This document shows positions 23,394 through 33,275 of a stretch of 64,000 bases of DNA, in pieces (the stretch's first letter is position 1; each line of letters starts with the position of its first letter). Position numbers and translations under genes: made by a program. Source of the stretch: RGIG3009 sp045596745 (GTDB lineage Bacteria > Bacillota > Clostridia > Oscillospirales > Acutalibacteraceae); assembly GCA_045596745.1 (NCBI GenBank), contig JAZODA010000023.1, positions 1-64,000 of the forward strand, written 5' to 3'. The notes under the pieces were generated by a model. The model saw only the letters and a list, made by a program, of their open reading frames with translations, was not told the origin of the DNA and searched no databases.

Positions 23394-24463
23394 CAAACAT
23401 CCTCCTCAAAAGCGAGTAATGTGGGTAACGCTTCGGTATATGCGCGAAACGCCGTGGGCAGTGCGCAATCTGCGAGTTCATCGGCAGACACGAACCGATA
23501 GCCCGAAGGCGGCGTAAAGGGTTCCACTTTCAAAAGCTGACCGTCCATCAGCCATTCCACGTGGGAAAAGACGTGCCGTCCTGCGCCGAGCGGTGCAGTG
23601 TCAATCACCGCTTCGGTCGGGATGAAATCCGCCACCGCCGTATCCTGTACGTTCGGCAGCTCCCACATACCGCCGAGCAAGCCTTTGGCTTCGCGGCGGT
23701 GCAGCAGCACGCGACGAGGAGTCTCCTCGGTAATTACCGTGAACACCGTGCGCTGTTCCACACGGCGCGGCTTCGCCGCCGCACGCGTGGGCAACAAGCG
23801 AGCGCGTTCCTCCCCTGCCACCGCGCAAAATGCGCGCACAGGGCATTCGCTGCACTTCGGCATCGCGTTGGGCAGACACACCGTCTCCCCCAGCTCCATC
23901 AGTCCCTGATTAAACGCACCGGGCGCTTCGGCAGGCACCAGCGAATTCACAAGCGCCGACAATTCGCGGCGGGTCGCGGTTTGCATCACATCGCGGTCAT
24001 CATCGGTCATACGCGCCATCACGCGCAGCACGTTACCGTCCACCGCGGCGGCACGGCGACCAAACGCAATAGAGGCGATTGCACCGGCGGTGTACTCCCC
24101 GATACCGGGCAGCCGCACCAGCTCCTCGTAAGAGGACGGCAACTCACCGCCATACTCCGCCATCACCTGTCGCGCCGCTTTTTGCAGGTTACGAACACGG
24201 CTGTAATAGCCGAGTCCCTCCCACAGCTTGAGTATCACATCCTCCGACGCCTCCGCCAAATCGCGGATGGTCGGCAGCGTCTGCATAAACCGCTCAAAAT
24301 ACGGCAGTGCCGCTTCGATACGGGTTTGCTGCAACATAATTTCCGACACCCACACGCGGTACGGTGTCGGCTCGGTGCGCCACGGAAATGCACGCTCGTG
24401 CGCGTTGTACCACTGCACCAGTGCCTGTGCCATTTCCGCCGACGGCATCACGCGTTCTGCCAT
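23393..24463 (-). CDS. mutY: Adenine DNA glycosylase MutY
   Basis: A 356-residue glycosylase removing adenine opposite 8-oxoguanine. The catalytic domain shows WVSEIMLQQTRIEAA (catalytic Glu in SEIM), the helix-hairpin-helix LPGIGEYTAGAIASIAFG with the following Asp (AAAVDGNV), and four cysteines for the [4Fe-4S] loop (CLPNAMPKCSECPVRAFC). A NUDIX-like 8-oxoG-recognition domain follows (LLHRREAKGLLGGMWELPN). The ATG at 24463 has GGAGG 10 bases upstream and overlaps the preceding gene by 16 bases; longer readings enter that gene. Confidence 0.94.
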   Translation of the reverse strand: MAERVMPSAEMAQALVQWYNAHERAFPWRTEPTPYRVWVSEIMLQQTRIEAALPYFERFMQTLPTIRDLAEASEDVILKLWEGLGYYSRVRNLQKAARQVMAEYGGELPSSYEELVRLPGIGEYTAGAIASIAFGRRAAAVDGNVLRVMARMTDDDRDVMQTATRRELSALVNSLVPAEAPGAFNQGLMELGETVCLPNAMPKCSECPVRAFCAVAGEERARLLPTRAAAKPRRVEQRTVFTVITEETPRRVLLHRREAKGLLGGMWELPNVQDTAVADFIPTEAVIDTAPLGAGRHVFSHVEWLMDGQLLKVEPFTPPSGYRFVSADELADCALPTAFRAYTEALPTLLAFEEDV

Positions 24464-24789
24464 TGTTCCCAAACCTCCGGACAGTAGCCCACCGTTGCCT
24501 GCCGACCGTTGCGTACCAGCGGCGTGCGCAGGGCTTTGGGGCATTCCAGCAGCTTTTCCAGCTTGTCGGCATCGTATGCCAGATAGCGAATCAGCGCCGC
24601 TTCCTTGGCTTTGGGGTCAACCAGCGCATCGATACCGCCCACCGCCGCACACACGCTTTCCAGCTCGCGACGGCTGATGCCGTACTTGTCCACTTCGACA
24701 CGCTGGAACGATATGCGGCGTTCCTTGAAATACCGCTCGGCTTTCTTGGTGTCAAAGCACTTGGAGCGGCCGAAAATCTGAATGTTCAT
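24448..24789 (-). CDS. ArsC/Spx-family thioredoxin-fold protein
   Basis: A 113-residue protein of the ArsC/YffB/Spx fold: NIQIFGRSKCFDTKKAERYF with a single active-site Cys (residue 11), then FQRVEVDKYGISRREL and the TPLVRNGRQATVGY loop. It lacks the CxxC of Spx, so it is more likely a YffB-like reductase of unknown substrate than Spx itself. It sits between prfC (10 bases away) and mutY in an operon. Confidence 0.8.
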   Translation of the reverse strand: MNIQIFGRSKCFDTKKAERYFKERRISFQRVEVDKYGISRRELESVCAAVGGIDALVDPKAKEAALIRYLAYDADKLEKLLECPKALRTPLVRNGRQATVGYCPEVWEQWQNA

Positions 24790-24798
24790 AGCGCCTCC

Positions 24799-26385
24799 TT
24801 ACGAGCGGCTGAACTCCTGCAATTCCAGTCCCTTGTTATGGTCAAGCGCCCACTGGATGTTCCAGCTGCTGGTAAAGAGCAGCAGCGGATTGCCGTGCAA
24901 ATCCTGCACACGGCGGGTGTCGGAGGTCAGGTCAAGACCCTTGACATCCACATCCTCGCCCACAATCCAGCGGATAAAGGAGTACGGCAGCGGCTCCATA
25001 ATGACGTCCACACCGTATTCGTTCTTCAGGCGGTACTCCAGCACTTCAAACTGCAGCGTACCCACCACGCCGACGATAACCTCTTCCATACCGCCGCCCA
25101 GCTCCTGGAAAATCTGGATAGCACCTTCCTGAGCAATCTGCGACGTGCCTTTGATAAACTGCTTACGCTTCATGGTATCCTTCTGTCGCACCAAGCGGAA
25201 ATGCTCGGGCGCGAAGGTCGGAATACCCTCAAACTTCACTTTCTTCGAACCGCCGCACACCGTGTCACCGATGGAGAACACACCGGGGTCGAACACGCCG
25301 ATAATATCACCGGCATACGCTTCATCCACGATTTCGCGGTCCTGCGCCATCATCTGCTGCGGCTGAGAGAGCTTGGTCTTGCGACCGCCCTGTACGTGGA
25401 ACACTTCCTGTCCCTTCTCGAACTTACCCGAGCAGATACGCATAAACGCAATACGGTCGCGGTGCGCCTTGTTCATATTCGCCTGAATCTTGAACACGAA
25501 CGCCGAGAACGAATCGTCAAACGGGTCGACCTCACCCTCGGTGCAATGACGCGAGAGCGGCGGCGTGGTCATCTTCAGGAAGTTTTCCAAAAACGGCTGC
25601 ACGCCGAAGTTGGTCAGTGCCGAACCGAAAAACACGGGCGACAGCTTACCCTTGCGGACGCGTTCCAAATCGAACTCGCCGCCCGCACCGTCCAGCAGCT
25701 CACGGTCGTCCATCAGCGTCTGATACAACTCTTCACCGAGCAGACCTTCCAGCGACGGGTCGTCCAAATCGGTAATCTTGGCATCCGCCGCGTGACCGAT
25801 ACCATTGTACTCAAACGACAGCACACGGTTGTTATCGCGCTCGTACACGCCCTTGAAACGCTTGCCCGAGCCGATGGGCCAGTTGACAGGATACGTCTCG
25901 ATGCCCAGCACGCTTTCGATATCCGCCATCAGCTCATACGGATCGCGCGCTTCGCGGTCCATCTTGTTGATGAAGGTGAACACGGGGATGTCACGCATCA
26001 TACACACCTTGAACAGCTTGACGGTCTGCTTTTCCACACCCTTGGACGCGTCGATAACCATCACCGCGGAGTCCGCCGCCATCAGCGTGCGGTAGGTATC
26101 CTCCGAGAAGTCCTGGTGACCGGGGGTATCCAGAATGTTGACGCAATAGCCGTCATATTCAAACTGCAGCACCGAAGACGTTACCGAAATACCGCGCTGC
26201 TTTTCAATCTCCATCCAGTCGGAGACGGCGTGCTTCATCGACTTTTTACCCTTGACCATACCGGCGGAAGCAATCGCGCCGCCGTACAGCAAAAACTTTT
26301 CGGTCAGGGTCGTTTTACCGGCGTCGGGGTGCGAAATAATCGCAAAGGTACGGCGCCGTTCAATCTCGTTTTTATAATTAGCCAC
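24799..26385 (-). CDS. prfC: Peptide chain release factor 3
   Basis: A 528-residue translational GTPase that recycles RF1/RF2 from the ribosome. GTP-binding motifs: G1 SHPDAGKTTLTEKFL, G3 DTPGHQDFSEDTYRT, G4 NKMD. The RF3-specific SDWMEIEKQRGISVTSS is present, as are the carboxy-terminal domains (LQFEVLEYRLKNEYGV). The GTG start (26385) has GGGAGG 7 bases upstream. It is the first gene of the prfC-arsC-mutY-comEB-fabG unit. Confidence 0.96.
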   Translation of the reverse strand: MANYKNEIERRRTFAIISHPDAGKTTLTEKFLLYGGAIASAGMVKGKKSMKHAVSDWMEIEKQRGISVTSSVLQFEYDGYCVNILDTPGHQDFSEDTYRTLMAADSAVMVIDASKGVEKQTVKLFKVCMMRDIPVFTFINKMDREARDPYELMADIESVLGIETYPVNWPIGSGKRFKGVYERDNNRVLSFEYNGIGHAADAKITDLDDPSLEGLLGEELYQTLMDDRELLDGAGGEFDLERVRKGKLSPVFFGSALTNFGVQPFLENFLKMTTPPLSRHCTEGEVDPFDDSFSAFVFKIQANMNKAHRDRIAFMRICSGKFEKGQEVFHVQGGRKTKLSQPQQMMAQDREIVDEAYAGDIIGVFDPGVFSIGDTVCGGSKKVKFEGIPTFAPEHFRLVRQKDTMKRKQFIKGTSQIAQEGAIQIFQELGGGMEEVIVGVVGTLQFEVLEYRLKNEYGVDVIMEPLPYSFIRWIVGEDVDVKGLDLTSDTRRVQDLHGNPLLLFTSSWNIQWALDHNKGLELQEFSRS

Positions 26386-26418
26386 AGGTGATCCTCCCGC
26401 ATTTTACTACATCATCTT

Positions 26419-26447
26419 ATTGTATCGTTATTTTGCAAAATAATCAA
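26419..26447 (-). promoter_or_regulatory. Sigma-A promoter of the prfC unit
   Basis: TTGATT (26442-26447), 17-base spacer, TACAAT (26419-26424) on the minus strand. The -35 lies within the last codons of cca. Confidence 0.75.
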
Positions 26448-27759
26448 GTCCTTTTGCGAGCAAGATATCCCGTTCGTTGGGTAAATTTCCGCAAAGCACC
26501 TCATCTAACAGCATCCGCAAACACTCCCCGAGATCCCTGCCGGGACGAACACCGTGCTGCAGGAAATCCTCGCCGCAAACCGCCAGCGTTTTCAGCGAGA
26601 CGCACTGCCCCTCGGCAAGGATGGCATCCAGCCTTGTCCGCAGTGCGGCAAGGTGGGCAAGCCGCTCCTCGGCGACCCACGGCGCGTGCGCTTTGGTATC
26701 CGCCTCCTGCACCGCCAGCAACCACCGCAGCTCCTGCTCCCCCAATCGGTTCAGCCACCGCCGCAGTGCCGCATCGGTGTTATCAATCGGCACGTCGTGG
26801 TACTTCACCAGTCGGCGCACCGTCTCCCGCGTGCGGCGATCGTACTTCAGCCGCCGCAATATGCCCTCCGCCATCGCTTCGCTTTTGGCGGCGTGGGCGT
26901 AAAAGTGTCCGCCCCCTGCCTCATCCATCGTAAAACAGGCAGGCTTGCCACAATCGTGCAGCAGCAGCGTCAGCCGCACCTCGATTTCGGGGCAACCGCT
27001 GTCGAGCGCCGCAATCGTATGCTCGAGCACGTCCTTATCGTGGTAACGGGAATGCTGCTCAAAGCCTGTCATCGCCTGCAGCTCGGGCAAAATCGGATAC
27101 AGCACCGCTGAAAACCGCCGCAACACGTCGCCGGCATAGTTGCCTGTCAGCAAACGGTTCAGCTCCGCCTGCAACCGTTCGGATGCCACCATTCTCTGCA
27201 GAGGTGCTTTTTCAAAGAGCGCTTCGGCGGTTTTCTCCTCCACCGTAAAGCCGTAGGTCGCGGCAAAGCGCAGTCCGCGCAGAATGCGAAGCGCATCCTC
27301 CTCAAACCGCTCGCTCGGATTTCCGACACAGCGCAGTATTCCTGCTTGCAAATCGCGCTCACCGCCGAACGGGTCGCACAATCCGCTCTCGGGCGAATAC
27401 GCCATTGCGTTAACCGTGAAATCACGGCGGCGCAAATCCTCGGTAATATCCGAAACAAACGCCACCGAATCGGGGCGGCGATGGTCGCGGTATTCCCCAT
27501 CGGTGCGGTAGGTGGTAATCTCCAGCGGCACGTCATCTATCAGCACCGTCACCGTGCCGTGCGAAAGGCCGGTGGGAATGACGCGTTCACTCGTAAATAC
27601 CGCCAACATCTGCTCGGGCAGCGCATTGGTGGTCAAATCCCAATCGTGCGGCGTCAGCCCCAGCAGGCTGTCACGCACACAGCCACCCACTGCGTGGCAG
27701 GCAAATCCCGCCTCGTGCAAACGGCGCATCGCCGCCGCTGCCGCGCTCGGAATCGTCAT
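26428..27759 (-). CDS. cca: CCA-adding tRNA nucleotidyltransferase
   Basis: A 443-residue class II nucleotidyltransferase that adds or repairs the tRNA 3' CCA. Motifs: AVGGCVRDSLLGLTPHDWDL with the catalytic D-x-D (DWD), LRRRDFTVNAMAY, and the template region EDALRILRGLRFAATYGF. A carboxy-terminal HD domain is present (LLHDCGKP ... VKYHDVP), which is common in Clostridia. The start was set to the ATG at 27759, preceded by AAAGGAGGGG. Confidence 0.94.
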   Translation of the reverse strand: MTIPSAAAAAMRRLHEAGFACHAVGGCVRDSLLGLTPHDWDLTTNALPEQMLAVFTSERVIPTGLSHGTVTVLIDDVPLEITTYRTDGEYRDHRRPDSVAFVSDITEDLRRRDFTVNAMAYSPESGLCDPFGGERDLQAGILRCVGNPSERFEEDALRILRGLRFAATYGFTVEEKTAEALFEKAPLQRMVASERLQAELNRLLTGNYAGDVLRRFSAVLYPILPELQAMTGFEQHSRYHDKDVLEHTIAALDSGCPEIEVRLTLLLHDCGKPACFTMDEAGGGHFYAHAAKSEAMAEGILRRLKYDRRTRETVRRLVKYHDVPIDNTDAALRRWLNRLGEQELRWLLAVQEADTKAHAPWVAEERLAHLAALRTRLDAILAEGQCVSLKTLAVCGEDFLQHGVRPGRDLGECLRMLLDEVLCGNLPNERDILLAKGLDYFAK

Positions 27760-27790
27760 CCCCACCCCTCCTTTAATATACTTCTTTAGT

Positions 27791-27819
27791 AGTATATCAT
27801 ATTGTCTCACCGAATGCAA
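27791..27819 (-). promoter_or_regulatory. Sigma-A promoter of cca
   Basis: TTGCAT (27814-27819), 17-base spacer, TATACT (27791-27796) on the minus strand. Confidence 0.8.
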
Positions 27820-27831
27820 AGCCTTTCCGCA

Positions 27832-27860
27832 TTGACAATCCCCCCGAAATCGTGTACACT
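27832..27860 (+). promoter_or_regulatory. Sigma-A promoter of the NAGPA-like operon
   Basis: TTGACA (27832-27837), 17-base spacer, TACACT (27855-27860). It is divergent from the cca promoter, with the two -35 boxes 12 bases apart. Confidence 0.82.
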
Positions 27861-27893
27861 GTAGTTGTAGAAAACTGCGAAGGATGTGTCACT

Positions 27894-28871
27894 ATGAAGC
27901 ATTCCCCCGACGGCGCACAACGCTCACTCGGATTCTCCCGCATTGTCGGGCGTATCTTTGCCGTGTTGGGCCTTGTGTTGCTCGCTGCGGTGATTTTGTT
28001 TGTCGGTATCATCGGCTATACCTGCAAAGGTCCCTCGGTGAGAGCGCGCGATTTGTTTGTCACCACGGTGCAGGAGAATGACCTGCTCCGCATACTCCCC
28101 CGCTTCTTCCTCACGCAGGCCGAGGTAGACGCCATTCTGGCGGATAACCGTCTGTTGCCGACGGGCGAGGTCAGCGACACCTCCTTTGGTTTTATCGAAA
28201 GCGAAGACCCCGATGCCGCCGCCGTGCAGGTTGTGGACATTCAGGGCGAGGGCTACCGCGGCAAGCTGCTCATCGTTGCCGACCCGTCGCGTATGGAGCT
28301 GTCCTGCCTGTCCTCGTTTGACGGCTCGGTCGGTGCTGCGGCAGAGGATTTTGCCAAACAGTCGGGTGCTGTGGCTGCCGTAACCGCCGGTTCGGGCGCA
28401 ACGCCTTTCGGCTATGTCATCCAGAACGGCGACATCATCTACGGCGACAAGCAGGTTGCCGCCCCCATCATCGCGTTTGACGAACGCGACCATCTGCTGG
28501 TCGGTTCGATTACCGCCGAACAGGCACTGGCAAAGGGCGTTCGCAACGCCATCTGTGTGGAGAACTCCACCATCATCGTCAATGGCAAGTCGGCAGAAAT
28601 CGCCGGTATCGGTGACGGTCTCCATCTCCGCGCCGCCATCGGTCAGCGTGCCGACGGTGCGGTACTGATGATGGTGCTGGAGGGTGAAAAACCTTCCTCG
28701 CTCGGTGTATCGCTGCAGGATTGCATCCGCGAAATGCTGAAAGCCGGTGCGGTCAACGCCGCTGTGATGAACAGCACCGACGCCGCCACCATCGTCTATG
28801 AAAACAAACCGCTGAACACGGCATCCGACGCGGCCGACCGCCGCGCCCCTGTCGCGTTCGTTGTGAAATAA
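27894..28871 (+). CDS. Divergent phosphodiester-glycosidase (NAGPA)-fold membrane protein
   Basis: A 325-residue protein with one membrane segment (about residues 25-48) and an external domain resembling the NAGPA fold. Supporting features are the central PFGYVIQNGDIIYGD, IAFDERDHLLVG, and a carboxy end laid out as SSLGVSLQDCIREMLKAGAV, then NAAVMNSTDAATIVYENKPL. In typical members the last stretch reads N-L-D-G-G-G-S-S; here it is MNSTDAA, so the usual glycine-rich catalytic loop is lost. Enzyme activity is therefore doubtful. It is cotranscribed with the acidic membrane protein that starts 23 bases later. The start is ATG 27894 with AAGGA upstream. Confidence 0.6.
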   Translation: MKHSPDGAQRSLGFSRIVGRIFAVLGLVLLAAVILFVGIIGYTCKGPSVRARDLFVTTVQENDLLRILPRFFLTQAEVDAILADNRLLPTGEVSDTSFGFIESEDPDAAAVQVVDIQGEGYRGKLLIVADPSRMELSCLSSFDGSVGAAAEDFAKQSGAVAAVTAGSGATPFGYVIQNGDIIYGDKQVAAPIIAFDERDHLLVGSITAEQALAKGVRNAICVENSTIIVNGKSAEIAGIGDGLHLRAAIGQRADGAVLMMVLEGEKPSSLGVSLQDCIREMLKAGAVNAAVMNSTDAATIVYENKPLNTASDAADRRAPVAFVVK

Positions 28872-28894
28872 CCGCCCGAAAGGAGGTCGTATCT

Positions 28895-30178
28895 ATGTCT
28901 GAAAAGCAGCTTCCCATCACGGAAGACACCGAGCTGACGGCGCAGCCTGTCGAAGCTACGGAAGAAGTCGAAGTCGCTGAAGTCGAAGCCGAAACCGAGG
29001 TTGTCACCGAAGTCGAAGCGGAAGATGAAGCGCCCGAAGTTGTCGAGGAATCCGTCGAAGAACCCGAAGCCCCTGCCGAAGAACCCGTCGTGGAAACGGT
29101 GGAGTCCAACATTTTTGCGGAGGATGCGGTGATTCCGCCCGAGGAGGACAGCGAGCTGCTGCTCCCCCCTGCCGAAGAGGAGGAAAAACCCGCCCCCCGT
29201 CGCCGTCCGCGCGGCTTCCGCATTGCGCTCGGCATCATCAGCCTGTTGCTCGTCATCGCCATCGGCGCGGTGCTGTTCCTGTATCGTGACGGCTTGATGA
29301 AATACGAAAGCAGCATCGAAGAGCCGCCGCTGGATGCGTATATGGAGCTGATTAAGAAGCAGGATTACGAAACGCTCTACGCCTCCTCCGGCTTCCGTGC
29401 AACCGAACTCAACACCAAGGAGGATTACATCGCGTACCTGCAGCAGGTGTATTCCGATGCCGACAAGCTGTCGGTGGTGGAAGAAATCACCGCCGATAAG
29501 AATGTCCGTCGTTTCTCGCTGTATAACAACGGCACGGACAAGCTGTCCACCCTCCTTGTCACCGCCGAAACGGTAAACGGTAAGAAGACCTGGTACGTCA
29601 CCACCGAGCTGACCTATCGGCCTGCCTTTACCATCACCGCCTCGGAGGATATCGACCTGTACATCGGCGACACGCAGATCGCGCTGCTCTCTTCCGATAC
29701 GATTCAGGTCGCGGAGGTACAGTCCTCCTTCTTCCCCTTTGCCACCGATGTGCCGCTGCCCACCATCTACACCTACACGCTGGAGGGTATGCTGATGCCG
29801 CCGCAAATCACTGCGGCAGGTCTCAGCGGCAACGAGTGCATCCGCATCGAGGGCGAAAACAGCCTGCTGTTGATGCTCGCGGATGACGAGTACGAGCGCG
29901 CGCTGCACGAGGAAATTGCCTTTGCCGCCACAGGCTTGGATGTCACTGCTAACGAATTGGTGCTGTCCGAGTACTCGCGCTACTCCGAATCGGATTTCAC
30001 CTGCACCGTCACCGCCACCCCCACCACCGTGGGTGAAGACGGCATCGCCACCCCCTCGGGCGACAGCTCGACGTACGGTATGTCGTTCTTGAGCGTCGAT
30101 GGCGAATGGAAGCTCTGCTCTCTGACGGTCAACGGCGAAACCAAGCCGCTGCCGGAAGCGACCGAGCCCGCCGCGTAA
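28895..30178 (+). CDS. Single-pass membrane protein with acidic cytoplasmic tail
   Basis: A 427-residue protein of unknown function. Residues 1-100 are extremely rich in Glu, Val and Ala (EVEVAEVEAETEVV, EEPEAPAEEP), then basic PRRRPRG, and one membrane segment at about residues 107-128. The outside part (about 300 residues) has an amino-terminal helical NTF2/DUF4878-like region (PPLDAYMELIKKQDYETLYA) and repeated beta segments, including SFLSVDGEWKLCSLTVNG at the end. The layout resembles TcaA/YvbJ-like envelope proteins, but I cannot assign it. AAAGGAGG precedes the ATG. The gene ends in a bidirectional terminator. Confidence 0.65.
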   Translation: MSEKQLPITEDTELTAQPVEATEEVEVAEVEAETEVVTEVEAEDEAPEVVEESVEEPEAPAEEPVVETVESNIFAEDAVIPPEEDSELLLPPAEEEEKPAPRRRPRGFRIALGIISLLLVIAIGAVLFLYRDGLMKYESSIEEPPLDAYMELIKKQDYETLYASSGFRATELNTKEDYIAYLQQVYSDADKLSVVEEITADKNVRRFSLYNNGTDKLSTLLVTAETVNGKKTWYVTTELTYRPAFTITASEDIDLYIGDTQIALLSSDTIQVAEVQSSFFPFATDVPLPTIYTYTLEGMLMPPQITAAGLSGNECIRIEGENSLLLMLADDEYERALHEEIAFAATGLDVTANELVLSEYSRYSESDFTCTVTATPTTVGEDGIATPSGDSSTYGMSFLSVDGEWKLCSLTVNGETKPLPEATEPAA

Positions 30179-30190
30179 CACAACTAACAC

Positions 30191-30225
30191 AAAACAGCCG
30201 TTGGTGCGAACCAACGGCTGTTTTT
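30191..30225. terminator. Bidirectional terminator
   Basis: A 15-bp stem (30191-30205 with 30210-30224) with T runs on both strands, between convergent genes. Confidence 0.9.
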
Positions 30226-30233
30226 ATGTCCTG

Positions 30234-31547
30234 TTATCGGTCGAGGTGTCCGGGGGTGATGAAGGTCGGAGGCGGCGCAGGATTGCGATGATCCAGCGTC
30301 GGCAGCTCGGAGAGGAAACGGCGCACCGTCTCTCCGCTGATACCGTTCTGACGAATGATGTCGCGGTAGAAGTAACCGCTCGGCTTAATCGTCCGCTCAA
30401 AGGTTTCAAAATCCACGTGGCACAACCCGAAGCGCGGCTTGAAGCTTGCCCACTCGTAGTTATCGAGAAGCGACCAGTACAGATAACCGCGCACATCGGC
30501 GCCCTGACGAATCGCCTCGTGAATGGCGTTGAGGTAGGTGGTCAGGTACACGATACGGAAGCGGTCATCCAGCGTGGACAGACCGTTTTCGGTGATGTAA
30601 ATCGGTTTGTCGTGCAAACGGCTGAGGTTCGCAATCATACATTCGGGGAACATCTCTTCCAGATAGAAATCCTTGTCCACCATCGTCAGCCGCTTGTGGT
30701 CATACGCCTTGCGCTCCATCGCCGCCGTACGGGAATCGATGAGCGAACGGGTGTAGCTGTTAATCGCCCAGAAGTCGATGGCGTCCTTGACATCGGGATC
30801 GTACACGCCGTCACGCTGCGGATACACGATTTCGCCCGTGCGGATGGCGTGGAAGAAAAACTCGTGGTCGATGATATCCTGATACTGCGTCGCCACCTGA
30901 TCCAAACGGTCAAACGGACGATACGGCATATAATGCACCAGCGCGTGGTTGGAGCTAATCGGCGCATCGGAATACTGCTTGATGAGATGATACGCACGCG
31001 CGTGGTAGCGCACGGAATTGAGCTTATACGGAATGCGCTCCGCCCAGTTGCCGAGGTTGAATTCGTTGATAACGTTCCAAAAATCCACATACGGCGCGAG
31101 CTTCGGCACGATGTAGCTTACGTACTCCTCGAAGTACTTCCAGTTTTCCATCTTCATAAAGTGGCCCAGCTTCTCGAACCACAGCGGATGGGTAAAATGC
31201 ACCAGCGTGCAGAACGTCTTGATGCCGCGCTCCTTGAGCATGGCAAAGAAGCGAATGTAGTGGTCGGTTGCTTCCTTATCGAACACACCGGGTTCGGGTT
31301 CGATGCGACACCATTCCACCGAGGTGCGGAACGCCTGATGCTCCAATTCCTGCATCAGCGCAATATCGGTTTCGTACAGCTCCCAGCTGTTGCAGGCCAT
31401 CCCGGATTTTTCCTCATACTGCAGCTCTTCAATCGCCGCTTTCTGGTTGTTGGGATTGTTGCCCTCCACCTGATGTCCGGCATAACCGCTGCCCCACAAG
31501 AAATCTTTCGGGAAGGAAATATCCGGCAATGCAAAAACGTCATACAT
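30234..31547 (-). CDS. Glycoside hydrolase family 1 (beta-glucosidase-like)
   Basis: A 437-residue (beta/alpha)8 enzyme. The amino-terminal FPKDFLWGSGYAGHQVEG is typical of GH1, as is RTSVEWCRIEPEPGVFD. The acid/base position reads VINEFN (Glu162), where the family norm is N-E-P. The nucleophile is ITENG (Glu320). YLYWSLLDNYEWASF and FGLCHVDF complete the active-site lining. The substrate (beta-glucoside, 6-phospho-glucoside or other) cannot be chosen; the NEF variant may indicate an unusual specificity. GAGGTG precedes the ATG. It is monocistronic on the minus strand. Confidence 0.9.
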   Translation of the reverse strand: MYDVFALPDISFPKDFLWGSGYAGHQVEGNNPNNQKAAIEELQYEEKSGMACNSWELYETDIALMQELEHQAFRTSVEWCRIEPEPGVFDKEATDHYIRFFAMLKERGIKTFCTLVHFTHPLWFEKLGHFMKMENWKYFEEYVSYIVPKLAPYVDFWNVINEFNLGNWAERIPYKLNSVRYHARAYHLIKQYSDAPISSNHALVHYMPYRPFDRLDQVATQYQDIIDHEFFFHAIRTGEIVYPQRDGVYDPDVKDAIDFWAINSYTRSLIDSRTAAMERKAYDHKRLTMVDKDFYLEEMFPECMIANLSRLHDKPIYITENGLSTLDDRFRIVYLTTYLNAIHEAIRQGADVRGYLYWSLLDNYEWASFKPRFGLCHVDFETFERTIKPSGYFYRDIIRQNGISGETVRRFLSELPTLDHRNPAPPPTFITPGHLDR

Positions 31548-31654
31548 CGTGTATCACCTCGTGTTTATCGTAGCACATCGCCCGTGCGCATTTCAAGAGG
31601 TTTTTCCATTTCGCAAAATACTTTTCGAATCGCCATCTTTTTGCGCTCTCCCCC

Positions 31655-31684
31655 TTGCTTTTTGAGGGGTGATTGGTATATAAT
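31655..31684 (+). promoter_or_regulatory. Sigma-A promoter of asnS
   Basis: TTGCTT (31655-31660), 18-base spacer, TATAAT (31679-31684). The leader is only about 30 bases, so there is no T-box. Confidence 0.8.
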
Positions 31685-31721
31685 GACTTATGTATGGTTT
31701 TACGGAAGGAACTGATAAACG

Positions 31722-33116
<1,395 letters not shown>

Positions 33117-33132
33117 TTTTTGCGTTTTTTCT

Positions 33133-33165
33133 CCCCCCATCCGTTATCGGATGGGGGATTTTTTT
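33133..33165 (+). terminator. Terminator of asnS
   Basis: An 11-bp stem (33133-33143 with 33148-33158, TTAT loop) followed by seven T residues. Confidence 0.92.
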
Positions 33166-33215
33166 GCAAAAACAGCCGAAAAGTAAATAATTTTTGCAGG
33201 AAATAAAAAATTAAC

Positions 33216-33244
33216 TTGCAAAACGAAAGGACATATATTACAAT
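33216..33244 (+). promoter_or_regulatory. Sigma-A promoter of the aminotransferase gene
   Basis: TTGCAA (33216-33221), 17-base spacer, TACAAT (33239-33244). Confidence 0.8.
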
Positions 33245-33275
33245 AGACGAGTATTTACGAGAGGAGTCGTTATTT

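Noticed and set aside
24448..24789. Calling the ArsC-fold protein Spx
   Set aside because: It has a single Cys in GRSKCFDT without the CxxC redox switch, and lacks the RNA-polymerase-contacting features I would expect.
26388..26933. Plus-strand open frames across the start of prfC and the end of cca
   Set aside because: Shadows of cca in other frames; low-complexity Arg/Pro-rich products without a promoter or ribosome site.
31548..31721. Possible T-box leader before asnS
   Set aside because: The promoter at 31655-31684 leaves a leader of only about 30 bases, and no T-box sequence or specifier stem is present.
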